NCBI RefSeq assembly: GCF_011044495.1
Contig: NZ_CP049143.1
Location: 3,906,001 to 3,970,000 of the forward strand
Length of the DNA stretch: 64,000 bases
Source of the DNA: Roseimicrobium sp. ORNL1
Lineage (GTDB): Bacteria; Verrucomicrobiota; Verrucomicrobiia; Verrucomicrobiales; Verrucomicrobiaceae
Direction: 5' to 3'
Position 1 is the first letter of the stretch; each line of letters starts with the position of its first letter. Below, in pieces: positions 9,498 through 17,856 of the stretch. Below the pieces are notes generated by a model. That model saw only the letters and a list, made by a program, of their open reading frames with translations, made no database searches and was not told the origin of the DNA. A program made the position numbers and the translations under genes.

Positions 9498-10613
9498 TCA
9501 TCCACGAGCCACGGATGCTCGCGAACCTCGCGCCAGTTCGCTGTAAATTTTTGTATAGAAACTTGGGGCAACAAGTTCCTCAGGGAGGCTTTCGTGAGTC
9601 GTCCGCGCCAGCGAAGCATACTCCTGTGCGTCCATGGCCGAGGCTCTCTTCAACAAGGCGGCTAATCCTTCCACATCACCTGGCTCGCAGATCAAGGAAT
9701 GACGGCCGGCAGCCTCCGGCAGGCCACCGTCACGGGTGACAATGCAAGGCACGCCAAGATGCCGCGCCTCCACCGCAACCAATCCGAAGTCCTCCCGGGT
9801 GTTGGGAGGGATGACGGCAAATTTGCTCCGGCGTATCCTCTCCCCCTTTTCAGTTTCGTCAACGAACCCGGGCATCTGAACGCCACGCAATCCGAGCTTG
9901 CTGACGAGGGCCTCAACCCTCTGCCGGAGGGGACCATCTCCCAGCAACTGTAGCGGCCACTCCTGCGGATCCAGCCCGGCGCGGCCATAGGCTTCCACCA
10001 GGGTGTCGATCCCCTTGTTCTCAATCCACCGCCCCACGAAGATAAATCCCTTCCTTTGCTCCGGAGGGAGCGGCTCCAGTGCCGATAGATCACAGATGGG
10101 AAACACCACCCGGCTGTTGCGCCAGGGCTGCTCAGATTTCTCCCAGGTCCGGCGGACGAACTCAGAGATATAGAAGCGGCGGTGACCAAGTCCGAGGCAC
10201 AATCTCCACAACCGCTCATGGAGACTCTTGCCGCCGCGACTGTAGTTGATCACATTGATCAGAAGCGGCTTGCCCATCGCCCGGGCCATAAACACGACGT
10301 CTGGGCACGGATTTTGCACATGGACCACGTCGGCCTGCCATATCGCACGGACAAGATCCATGCTGGCCTTGCGAACGAACGTTACCTTCGCGCCTGAATC
10401 CGCGACACGAGTCTCGAGATCACGTCCAAGCTCAAATCCGTCGGTTTGCTTGAAACACAGGTTCAAGTTCACATCCTGATCGGTGCGAACACCTTTCGCG
10501 ATGGCGAGCACGAATCCCTCGAGCCCGCCGTAACGCCCCTGACAGGGGCTGATAATTGCCACGTTCACCACTTGCTTCAAATCAGTCACACGCTCCAGCG
10601 CCAGTTCGTTCAC
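9498..10613 (-). CDS. Glycosyltransferase family 4 protein
   Basis: A 371-residue GT-B enzyme starting at GTG 10613; a good AAGGA lies about ten bases upstream, which supports this start. N-terminal lobe: VNVAIISPCQGRYGGLEGFVLAIAKG. C-terminal lobe: KGFIFVGRWIENKGIDTLVEAY at about 208-229, PLQLLGDGPLRQRV, and FAVIPPNTREDFGLVAVEARHLGVPCIV at about 283-310, the EDFGLVAVEA form of the E-x7-E motif. A normal GT4 transferase of the lipid-linked glycan pathway; the sugar is not predictable. Confidence 0.9.
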   Translation of the reverse strand: MNELALERVTDLKQVVNVAIISPCQGRYGGLEGFVLAIAKGVRTDQDVNLNLCFKQTDGFELGRDLETRVADSGAKVTFVRKASMDLVRAIWQADVVHVQNPCPDVVFMARAMGKPLLINVINYSRGGKSLHERLWRLCLGLGHRRFYISEFVRRTWEKSEQPWRNSRVVFPICDLSALEPLPPEQRKGFIFVGRWIENKGIDTLVEAYGRAGLDPQEWPLQLLGDGPLRQRVEALVSKLGLRGVQMPGFVDETEKGERIRRSKFAVIPPNTREDFGLVAVEARHLGVPCIVTRDGGLPEAAGRHSLICEPGDVEGLAALLKRASAMDAQEYASLARTTHESLPEELVAPSFYTKIYSELARGSRASVARG

Positions 10614-10652
10614 GTTCGTGAGTTCCTTTTTTCAGACAAAAGAACAGGCCGG

Positions 10653-11795
10653 CTAGTTCGCGGCCTTACGCGCGTCCGCCAGCCACTCTTGATAAACTCC
10701 CTCCAAGCACTTCACCTGCCGTTCCCATGTTTGGTCCTCCACTCTCTTTCGTGCTGCGGAAGCCATTGCTTCCCTCAACCGTTCGGCCTCAAGCAGCCGA
10801 TTAATCTCCGTGCTCATCATCGCCACATCACCGAAATTACAAACCACTCCATCGACACCCCGGTTCACGGACGCTCCGAAGCCAGTCGGAGTCACGACGA
10901 CAGCACAACCGCAAGCCATCGCTTCTGTCGTTGCCATGCCGTAACCTTCGTAGAGACTGGGAAAGAGGAACACTTTCGCCTCGCTCAGCACTTCCACCAA
11001 TTTCTCCTCAGAGAGGCGGGGATGAATGGTCACGCGCGAGTGCACGGACGTGGGCAGGGCTTTCAAAACTTCATTCCGTGCACCGCCCACCCCCAACATG
11101 TGAAACTCCAGATCGGGATTGGTATCCAGCACGGCCTTTGCCACGGCAATCAACGTTGCAGGGTCCTTCCTGGGTGTCCAGCTTCCCATGCACACCAGGC
11201 GGTGCCGCTTCTTCTGGCTCCATGAGGCTCGCAGGAAAACCTCATCGACGCCAGGCTCCACCACGGTGCAGCGGGACGCCGGCTGAATCTTCTGCCGAAC
11301 GACATAATCCATATCCGCCTGGCAAATAGCTGCAAAACCATCCACACACGAAAATGCGTGAAGGTTCGCGCGTCTGATCCACGGCTCAATCAAAGTAGCC
11401 CCCAGTCGTCTGGCAAGCCCACCATTGTCTTGGCCGGCATCAGGAAGGCTCATCTCATCCGCCAGCAATTCCAATCCATTCGTGTGTGCCACCAGCAAAG
11501 GGCGCCGCGCACGTGGGCGGCGAGCCAGCCGCCGAATCAATGGCCCGAACTCTGCGCCATAAAACTCCACCACATCGTATCCCCCCTCGAGAATCCTTTG
11601 ATAAAGCCGCTGAGGAGCCAATCTCATCTTCAGACGCTTGGCCTTCTCACCGTACCACCGGGGATAAAACCTCTCGGGACTCTCGACAGTCACCTCATGC
11701 CCGAGATTTCGCAACCCGGTGCTCCACGCGAGAACAGTCTTCCCGGATCCCAGGGCAGGATCCAGATCACAATTGGTGACTGACATTATTCGCAT
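10653..11795 (-). CDS. Glycosyltransferase family 4 protein (paralogue of the one at 14572-15702)
   Basis: A 380-residue GT-B enzyme. The N terminus MRIMSVTNCDLDPALGSGKTVL matches the GT4 at 14572-15702 nearly position for position, including LVVAHTNGxE at about 120 and later DYVVRQKI versus EYAIREQL. C-lobe: LVCMGSWTPRKDPATLIAVA and VFLFPSLYEGYGMATTEAMACGCAVVVTPTG with the E-x7-E motif. It is the downstream half of a GT2-GT4 pair that occurs twice. Unlike the other copy, where the two genes overlap, here the GT2 and GT4 are 379 bp apart. Confidence 0.9.
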   Translation of the reverse strand: MRIMSVTNCDLDPALGSGKTVLAWSTGLRNLGHEVTVESPERFYPRWYGEKAKRLKMRLAPQRLYQRILEGGYDVVEFYGAEFGPLIRRLARRPRARRPLLVAHTNGLELLADEMSLPDAGQDNGGLARRLGATLIEPWIRRANLHAFSCVDGFAAICQADMDYVVRQKIQPASRCTVVEPGVDEVFLRASWSQKKRHRLVCMGSWTPRKDPATLIAVAKAVLDTNPDLEFHMLGVGGARNEVLKALPTSVHSRVTIHPRLSEEKLVEVLSEAKVFLFPSLYEGYGMATTEAMACGCAVVVTPTGFGASVNRGVDGVVCNFGDVAMMSTEINRLLEAERLREAMASAARKRVEDQTWERQVKCLEGVYQEWLADARKAAN

Positions 11796-11895
11796 CGACT
11801 CGTCAACACACTCGGCAGCGTGAGCTATCCATTTTCAACTGGTGGAATACTTGGAAAGTTTCTCACTTCTATCAGAAGTAAAAGTCACTCCCATT

Positions 11896-12174
11896 TCATC
11901 GACTCCAGTGATGCCCGTCTTTGGGTGTCACCAGGAGCAAATCACCTTGACTGATGAGCTTGAAGTAGACGGATTCCTCCGCATTCAATTGCCCGCCTTT
12001 GCTTGCCAAAAGCCTCCGATACAAGGTGGGGAACTGGCAAGGTACGTTGTGTAGAAGTCTGCTCATGCCTTTGTTCTTCGCTGGAGATCTCTGGTGAAGC
12101 GAATCTGTCGCCCATTCTTCAGTTAACGCCCGCATTTCGCATGCCGACCCGATGTGGAGATGCTTCTCGAGCAA
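11896..12174 (-). CDS. Orphan short ORF or gene remnant between the GT2 and GT4 genes
   Basis: The 379-bp space between the GT2 stop and the GT4 start holds one coherent minus-strand frame of 92 codons, opening with a TTG that abuts the GT2 stop or with an ATG at 12135 (79 codons). It encodes a mostly polar protein ending EESVYFKLISQGDLLLVTPKDGHHWSR. I recognise no family. The stretch looks less GC-rich than its neighbours, and the equivalent junction in the duplicated pair (15690/15702) has no such insert. It may be a short gene, a decayed remnant of a longer gene, or chance. The last 100 bp before the GT4 start hold nothing I can name. Confidence 0.3.
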   Translation of the reverse strand: MLEKHLHIGSACEMRALTEEWATDSLHQRSPAKNKGMSRLLHNVPCQFPTLYRRLLASKGGQLNAEESVYFKLISQGDLLLVTPKDGHHWSR

Positions 12175-13098
12175 TCAGGAGCCACGATTTTCTGTCTCAT
12201 TCCCGGGGACGTCACGTTCACCATGCCAGATGCGCATGGCGGCAATCGGCGCGCACAAAACGCGGATGCCACTCTCGAGACAAAAGCTCCGCCATTTCTG
12301 CCACCCCGCCACCGCGGCGTTGATGCGTGTACAACGAAACAGGTACACCATGGTCCACTGCGACAGACGGACAGCTGCCCCGATACCAGACATTGCCCCC
12401 CGCGACGTCGGATGAAGCAACCGATAGGTCTGATACTGCTGCTGGACCGTCCTGGTAAATATCGTCTTCAGCTTCTGCCTTCTCGCTGGGTGCTTTACCA
12501 CGGCCTTGGGGAGAAAGGTGGTTGGCACTCCCGCATTACGAATGCGCCGGCCCAAGTCCATGTCCTCGTGCGAGATGGCAAACTGTTCGTCAAAGCCACC
12601 GAGCGCCACAAAGGTGTCACGGCGGATCGCGAGATTCGCGGTACAGAACAGCCCCGGCGACTCCACCGTGGGCGCATACCAAAAGATGCTGTCAGGATAA
12701 TCCGTCGGTTGCACCACACCTTCGATCACATCCCATTGCCCGCTCAGGGCAGCCTTATGCACCTCGGCCAGCCAGTTGGGCTCCGGAAGTTCATCGTCGT
12801 CCACGAAGACAATCCATTCTCCCCTGCTCTGCCCCACCACCTTGTTTCTGTTTGCAGCAACGCCCCTCGCTGGTCCACTGACCCAGGTCACGCCTGCAAA
12901 CTCCTCGACCACCTTTTTGGCACTATGCTCGGGATCGTCATCACTTACGATGACGTCATAGTGCTCCCGGCTGAGTGACTGGCCGTTGATCACAATCTCC
13001 AGGCACTCCCTCAAGAGCGCCGGCCTTCCCCGAGTGACAATACAAACACTCAAGAACGGGACCTGCTTTTCAGTCTCCGGTAACAACATTGCCTTCAT
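12175..13098 (-). CDS. Glycosyltransferase family 2 protein (paralogue of the one at 15690-16667)
   Basis: About 307 residues. Start chosen at the ATG 13098, which forms an ATGA overlap with the PIG-L stop; ATG 13107 is an alternative. Motifs: PFLSVCIVTRGRPALLRECLE, VIVSDDDPEHS, GVAANRNKVV, and the metal site WIVFVDDDELP at about 98-108, then FCTANLAIRR, FDEQFAISHEDMDLGRRI (ED catalytic-base motif) and QQQYQTYRL (QXXRW-like region in altered form). Near-parallel throughout to the GT2 at 15690-16667. It probably transfers a sugar to a lipid-linked acceptor. Confidence 0.9.
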   Translation of the reverse strand: MKAMLLPETEKQVPFLSVCIVTRGRPALLRECLEIVINGQSLSREHYDVIVSDDDPEHSAKKVVEEFAGVTWVSGPARGVAANRNKVVGQSRGEWIVFVDDDELPEPNWLAEVHKAALSGQWDVIEGVVQPTDYPDSIFWYAPTVESPGLFCTANLAIRRDTFVALGGFDEQFAISHEDMDLGRRIRNAGVPTTFLPKAVVKHPARRQKLKTIFTRTVQQQYQTYRLLHPTSRGAMSGIGAAVRLSQWTMVYLFRCTRINAAVAGWQKWRSFCLESGIRVLCAPIAAMRIWHGERDVPGNETENRGS

Positions 13099-13964
13099 CG
13101 GGTGCAATGTGTAGCCTCCAGTCCACTTGTTTGGTTCCTACAAGGGAAGAACAGTTCATACGAGCGGAGGAACCTGTCCAGGAAGCCGTGTGGCAGCGTG
13201 GCCAATTGTGATGTGTAGGCTTGTATCGCCGCGTTCTTTTCAGCACACACGTCCGTGATACCAAGCCTCTCAGCCCTGCTCAGTTCCCGCAGAAACTGTG
13301 GTCGGTACAGGGGATGCAGCCACGGCTTCCAAATGACATACTGATAGAGCATCCCAATCTTGGGCACGCTGCTCGCCGCTTCTTTTGCAAGCACATGAGC
13401 TGCATCGTGGTCGCTATGCCCATCGTTCCAGTGCGGCAGAAAGACCGCTGTTGACCCATGCGAGGTCAGCAGGCTGGATAGCTTCTCAATCAGCGCATGC
13501 CGCGCAGCCTGGTCCAGCGAGTGCAGGGTTCCATCCCCGCAGTCCAGGAAATGAAGGCGCTGCTCGGGAACTCCGAGGCTTGCCATGGCCCGTCGTGCTT
13601 CCTCTTTGCGCAATGCTGGCAATTCCCGCCTCTCGGAAACACCGGTGCCATCCAAGGGTGCCTGGCTGCCATCCGTCAGGAAGACGACTTGCACGTCAGA
13701 ACCTCTCTTCTGGTGCTTTGCAATCAACCCGCCGCAACCGAATGTTTCGTCGTCTTGATGAGGTGCCACCACGGTGATTCTCTCAGGCATCTCCGCCATT
13801 TTTCTCGTCAGCAGCCTCGCGAGGAACGTCAGCAAAACGTCTGCATGAAAGGCGCGCAGGCGGAGCATGAAACGCTCGCGTGCTGCGGTTCCAGTGCCGC
13901 CACGGCTGGGATGGTTCACTCTAGCACACACGGGAGAAGACCAATCGTACAACACCGAGCTCAT
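13095..13964 (-). CDS. PIG-L family N-acetyl-sugar deacetylase
   Basis: The start ATG at 13964 overlaps the methyltransferase stop (ATGA), giving 289 residues; the frame is open further upstream but inside the methyltransferase gene. The zinc and catalytic motif is ITVVAPHQDDETFGCGG, the AHPDDE motif in PHQDDE form, with the second metal His in HWNDGHSDHDAAH about 120 residues later. PIG-L/MshB/BshB enzymes remove acetyl from N-acetylhexosamine. Here it sits between a methyltransferase and a GT2 and probably deacetylates one GlcNAc-type residue of the glycan or its lipid-linked precursor. No signal peptide, so it should act in the cytoplasm. Confidence 0.87.
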   Translation of the reverse strand: MSSVLYDWSSPVCARVNHPSRGGTGTAARERFMLRLRAFHADVLLTFLARLLTRKMAEMPERITVVAPHQDDETFGCGGLIAKHQKRGSDVQVVFLTDGSQAPLDGTGVSERRELPALRKEEARRAMASLGVPEQRLHFLDCGDGTLHSLDQAARHALIEKLSSLLTSHGSTAVFLPHWNDGHSDHDAAHVLAKEAASSVPKIGMLYQYVIWKPWLHPLYRPQFLRELSRAERLGITDVCAEKNAAIQAYTSQLATLPHGFLDRFLRSYELFFPCRNQTSGLEATHCTR

Positions 13965-14572
13965 ACAGCCTTCTTCACAAAGAAGTCGAATGAATGCCTT
14001 CCAGCCTCCGCCACCACCCTGGTGCTCCCAAGTGGAGGAAATTCCAATCGCGTAAAAGAACGAAGCGCCACGCAATCCTCCAGCGGAAAGGGTACGTGCC
14101 CGGGAAGATCATTCCATCCCAGGACAAACACTCCCCCCTCACGCAAGCAGTCAAAGCATCCCTGAAATGCCTTCTCCACTGCCTCACGCTCGTCCAGACC
14201 CCAGCCAAACACTCCATTGCAGATGATTGCATCCAGGTCGTTCTCACGAAAGTGCTGTCCAACGTTCTCCACGGAATCTGTGATGTGCTGCGAGCTTCCG
14301 TACCGCGCTTGCTCCGGATCTATTTCAATCGTCCAATAGTCCTTTCCCGTGAACACCTTCCTGTAACCACGGGTGTACCACGCACAGCCTACAAAGAGAA
14401 TCCGGTTATATCCCTCCTCCTGGGCAAGGTACGGCATGATGGTCTTCTCTAGAATGTCCCTATCCTGCGAGCTGATGTAAAGGTCCACTCCACAGCCCAG
14501 CAGCACCTTCATCCAAAGCCTCCTGAGATGCCGGCTGGTCCTTCGAAGCAGACCTGGATCGTCATGCCCCAT
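13961..14572 (-). CDS. Class I SAM-dependent methyltransferase-like protein
   Basis: A 203-residue protein with a compact Rossmann core: NRILFVGCAWYTRGY at about 56-70 (motif I with GCAWYT instead of the usual Gly-x-Gly), YWTIEIDPEQARYG at about 79-92, and DAIICNGVFGWGLDE at about 113-127. CLREGGVFVLGWND fits motif III. The changed Gly loop means SAM binding is plausible but not certain. Its ATG overlaps the GT4 stop by one base (TGATG) and its stop overlaps the PIG-L start by four, so the three genes are tightly coupled. Confidence 0.72.
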   Translation of the reverse strand: MGHDDPGLLRRTSRHLRRLWMKVLLGCGVDLYISSQDRDILEKTIMPYLAQEEGYNRILFVGCAWYTRGYRKVFTGKDYWTIEIDPEQARYGSSQHITDSVENVGQHFRENDLDAIICNGVFGWGLDEREAVEKAFQGCFDCLREGGVFVLGWNDLPGHVPFPLEDCVALRSFTRLEFPPLGSTRVVAEAGRHSFDFFVKKAV

Positions 14573-15702
14573 CAGATTTCCTCACCGTTTCTCCTGCGGG
14601 CTCGAAGCTCTGACAACCAGGAACCATACTTGGCTTCAAGAGTGCTGGCTGCTTCGGGCCATCGCAGAGTCTGCACCCGTTTCCATCCATTGCCTGCAAT
14701 GCGCTGCCGGAGTTGGTCGTCATTGAGGAGCGCTGAGATGGCCCGGGTCAGCGAACGCCTGTCCGCCAAATCCACGTGCATGACCTCCTCACCATCTTTC
14801 AGCGAGGCCGCAAACCCGGTCCTGGTTCCCACCAGCGCGCATCCGCACGCCATCCCTTCAGTGGACACCATTCCGAAACTCTCATAGACCGAGGGCATCA
14901 GCAGGATGGAAATCTCCTCGTAATGCCGTTTCAATTCCGTGCGGTTGCGTACGAAGGGAACTACCTCGATGCGATGCCACAGGTGCTGGGGAAAGAGCTT
15001 TTCTTTCGAGAACGGCGTCCCGACACCGATCATCTTCAACGTTGCTTGCGGATGCGCCTCCAAAACTTCAAGCATGCATTCCTGGATGTGGCCCACTCCC
15101 TTGTTCCAGTTCCATCCTCCGCAATAGCCAATCACCGGCTTCCGCTGAAGCCGGAGGGGAGTTCCCACATACCCTTCCGGCAGTGGGTTTTCGATGGCCA
15201 GCATCTGTGACTCTGGCAGCAATTGCTCCCTGATGGCGTACTCTAGGTCGAACTGACTCACCGTTACAATGCCGTCCACTTTCGTGAAGGCATCTTTCAC
15301 AGGCATCAATGTCGATCTGAGATGACTTCTGGTGGTGTGATCTCCCCCGCGCTCCTGCGCTTCGCTCATGTGCATCTCGATGCCATTGGTGTGCGCCACC
15401 ACGAGGCAGTCCCTGTCCTTCCTGGCTCCCAGCATTCTCGCTGCGTAGCAGGTCTGCCCACCACACAGCTCGATCACATCGAACTGTCCATCCATGGCAT
15501 GCTTCCGGATGTAGCGGCGCATTCCCAATGCCATGCGAAACAGCCGGCCAAACGGAAGCTTGGGAAGCGTCATGAATGTCTCCTGTCCCACCACTTGGAC
15601 ATCATGTCCCAAGTCGCGCAGGTACCGCGCGTAGTTGAGAAGCACATAGGCCGACCCGAGTGCGGCATCCAAGGGCACGTTGCAGACAGTCAGGATGCGC
15701 AT
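14572..15702 (-). CDS. Glycosyltransferase family 4 protein (paralogue of the one at 10653-11795)
   Basis: The ATG at 15702 is preceded by a purine-rich GGGAGGGCAGGGAAG and gives MRILTVCNVPLDAALGSAYVLLNY, colinear with the GT4 at 10653-11795; an upstream in-frame start at 15744 would add 14 residues inside the GT2 gene. 376 residues. The C-lobe has PVIGYCGGWNWNKGVGHIQ and ILLMPSVYESFGMVSTEGMACGCALVGTRTG (E-x7-E). The gene overlaps the end of the GT2 gene by 13 bp, so the GT2-GT4 pair is physically coupled here. Role: one transfer step of the surface glycan. Confidence 0.9.
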   Translation of the reverse strand: MRILTVCNVPLDAALGSAYVLLNYARYLRDLGHDVQVVGQETFMTLPKLPFGRLFRMALGMRRYIRKHAMDGQFDVIELCGGQTCYAARMLGARKDRDCLVVAHTNGIEMHMSEAQERGGDHTTRSHLRSTLMPVKDAFTKVDGIVTVSQFDLEYAIREQLLPESQMLAIENPLPEGYVGTPLRLQRKPVIGYCGGWNWNKGVGHIQECMLEVLEAHPQATLKMIGVGTPFSKEKLFPQHLWHRIEVVPFVRNRTELKRHYEEISILLMPSVYESFGMVSTEGMACGCALVGTRTGFAASLKDGEEVMHVDLADRRSLTRAISALLNDDQLRQRIAGNGWKRVQTLRWPEAASTLEAKYGSWLSELRARRRNGEEI

Positions 15703-16667
15703 CTTCCCTGCCCTCCCATCTGCTTGAATTGCTGGTCTTCGCATGCCCCTGGATTGGGCCCCCTGCGCTGGCTGAGTTCATTCCGCCAGAAACGCACGGC
15801 CGCAAAAGGCGCGCAAAGAAGGCGAATCACACTGTCAATGCTGTAGCGCTTCCACCTGCCGACTCCTTCCGCGGCAGCTTCGATTCGCATGCACCGATAC
15901 AGATAGACGATCGTCCACCACGGCAGAGCCAGAGCGCTCATCTTTCCGCACAAGGTGGGAGCGTCCGATCCATGAAGCAGTCTGAAGGTTTGGTACTGCT
16001 GCTGGATGGCTCTTGAGAAAGCAGTGCTCAAACTCTCCTTTCTGGCAGGATGTTTCACCAGCGCGAGGGGCAGAAAGGTAGTCGCAATCCCGGATGCGCG
16101 AATGCGACGTCCCAGATCCATATCTTCGTGCGAGATCGCAAACCGTTCGTCGAAGGCACCCAAAGCAAACAGTAGTTCGCGGCGGATGGCAAGGTTGGCG
16201 GTGCAAAACACTCCCGGTGACATCACGCTTGGGGCATACCAGAAAATGCTGTCAGGGTAGTCGACTGACTCGACCATACCTTCGATGACATCCCACCGGC
16301 CAGTGCATGCGGCCTTGTGCATCTCCTCCAGCCAGTTCGCTTCTGGCAGCTCGTCATCATCCACAAAGACGATCCACTCGCCCGTGCTTCCTCTTGCCAC
16401 AGTGTTTCGATTGGCCGCCACGCCACGCCCCGGTCCCTGGATCCACCGCACGCCGTCGAACTGCTCGACGACCTCCCTGGCACTGCCTTGGGGATCATCA
16501 TCACTGACCAGGACTTCATAGCGTGCCCGCTCAAGCAACTGCCCCCGTACCACACGCTCCAGACACTGCCGTAGCAAAGCCGGTCGACCGCGAGTGATGA
16601 TGCACACACTCAAGAACGGCGTATGCCTCTCAGTGACCGGCACTGGCATTGCCTCCATCAGAATCAA
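15690..16667 (-). CDS. Glycosyltransferase family 2 protein (paralogue of the one at 12175-13098)
   Basis: 325 residues, starting at an ATG that forms an ATGA overlap with the upstream GT4 stop. TPFLSVCIITRGRPALLRQCLE, VLVSDDDPQGS, GVAANRNTVA and WIVFVDDDELP (metal site) are followed by FCTANLAIRR, AISHEDMDLGRRI and QQQYQTFRLLHG, the same order and spacing as the other copy. It has about 15 extra C-terminal residues that lie under the start of the next GT4 gene. The pairing of this GT2 with the following GT4 is the repeated module of the locus. Confidence 0.9.
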   Translation of the reverse strand: MILMEAMPVPVTERHTPFLSVCIITRGRPALLRQCLERVVRGQLLERARYEVLVSDDDPQGSAREVVEQFDGVRWIQGPGRGVAANRNTVARGSTGEWIVFVDDDELPEANWLEEMHKAACTGRWDVIEGMVESVDYPDSIFWYAPSVMSPGVFCTANLAIRRELLFALGAFDERFAISHEDMDLGRRIRASGIATTFLPLALVKHPARKESLSTAFSRAIQQQYQTFRLLHGSDAPTLCGKMSALALPWWTIVYLYRCMRIEAAAEGVGRWKRYSIDSVIRLLCAPFAAVRFWRNELSQRRGPNPGACEDQQFKQMGGQGRCAS

Positions 16668-17824
16668 CGTGCGACCTCCGACTGCAGGACTTCTCCGAGC
16701 AGGTCTCCCATTCTTCTCGCAAAAGCGATTGAATTGAAGCGGCTCTCCGCGAGCGCGCGCGCCCGCCGGCCCATCTCCTTCACTTCTTCCGGATGCTCAT
16801 TCACCCAGCGAAGCCTGTCCTTCCAACCGTCCACATCTCCCGGTTGCAGCCAGAAGCCAATGCCATGCGCTTCGATATCAAGGTCCACGTGCACGTTCCT
16901 TGTCATCAGTACCGCTCTGCCTAGCCCCAAGGCATCCATCAGGCTCGTAATCCCGACGAGTGATTTCTGGTCATACAGGGGAATGGCGATGACTGCGTGA
17001 TCCGCCATGTGCCGGCAAAGTTCCGGATACTTCATCCACCCCTTCTTCTCACCTGGGACAGGCTGTTGGTTGGGAGTTTCGATGACGTGCAAGTTCTCGG
17101 GAGCACGGTAGATCTCATCCTCAAACTGTCCCTCGAGTCCCACGATCGTCGTCCTGATGCCCGTGGTGGCAGCCGCCAGGGCAAATGTTCTGAAGTCCCT
17201 GCCAGTGCGGCCCGTGGCAATCACCCCTTCCCCAGGAGGTGTCCAAGGTCCATAGAAGTCCACGTCGGCCCCCCACTCCAGCGCTTCACGCTTCGCCGCA
17301 GGGCAACCCCACTTTCCAAGCTCATCCTCCACGGCGCGGCTGAGTGAGGGCAATCGGTCAGCACCCTTAACAAAGAGACGCCGCTGCCAAGAGCGAAAGA
17401 TGTCCAGTTTCCCTTTGGGAAATGGATGGTGCATCAGCGTCACAATCGGCACCTTCAGCAAGCCCAACGCACGAAGGTACTGGAGCAAGTGTGTCTGAGA
17501 ACCGCAAGGGGCATAGATCACATCACCCTTTCGCATTTCACGCAACGCAAGGACCTGCTGCTGCAGATCCCCCAACTCGAGCGGGAGGCGCAACGACTTG
17601 ACCCAACCCTGCACTCGTGACCAGAAACCCTCGGCAGGATACGGTAGAAAGATCGGCTCGTATCCCATGTCTGCCAACCGATCTACTCCGAAAAGCACAT
17701 GGTCTGGGGTCTCTGCCAAGTCCACCTCACGGATGACCCGGTCCAGGGGATAGTTATTGAGAACAAAGACCCTGGACTTCCGATCCGCCGATTCGCCAAT
17801 GATTGACTTTGTTACCTCAGACAT
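16664..17824 (-). CDS. Glycosyltransferase family 4/GT-B-like protein
   Basis: ATG 17824 (MSEVTKSII) is chosen because it lies 32 bp beyond the preceding methyltransferase gene; the frame stays open to 17905 inside that gene. About 386 residues. The N-lobe starts KSRVFVLNNYPLDRV; the middle has VPIVTLMHHPFPKG; the C-lobe has GVIATGRTGRDFRTFALAA (strand plus loop) and AVIAIPLYDQKSLVGITSLMDALGLGRAVLMTRN, where the usual acidic motif becomes LVGITSLMDALGLG. This IPL...GITSLMDAL form is seen in some GT4-like enzymes, so catalytic details are uncertain. It overlaps the GT2 gene by four bases. Confidence 0.77.
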   Translation of the reverse strand: MSEVTKSIIGESADRKSRVFVLNNYPLDRVIREVDLAETPDHVLFGVDRLADMGYEPIFLPYPAEGFWSRVQGWVKSLRLPLELGDLQQQVLALREMRKGDVIYAPCGSQTHLLQYLRALGLLKVPIVTLMHHPFPKGKLDIFRSWQRRLFVKGADRLPSLSRAVEDELGKWGCPAAKREALEWGADVDFYGPWTPPGEGVIATGRTGRDFRTFALAAATTGIRTTIVGLEGQFEDEIYRAPENLHVIETPNQQPVPGEKKGWMKYPELCRHMADHAVIAIPLYDQKSLVGITSLMDALGLGRAVLMTRNVHVDLDIEAHGIGFWLQPGDVDGWKDRLRWVNEHPEEVKEMGRRARALAESRFNSIAFARRMGDLLGEVLQSEVAR

Positions 17825-17856
17825 AGCATAACCGCCGGCAGCTTGCCTAAAGCTCC

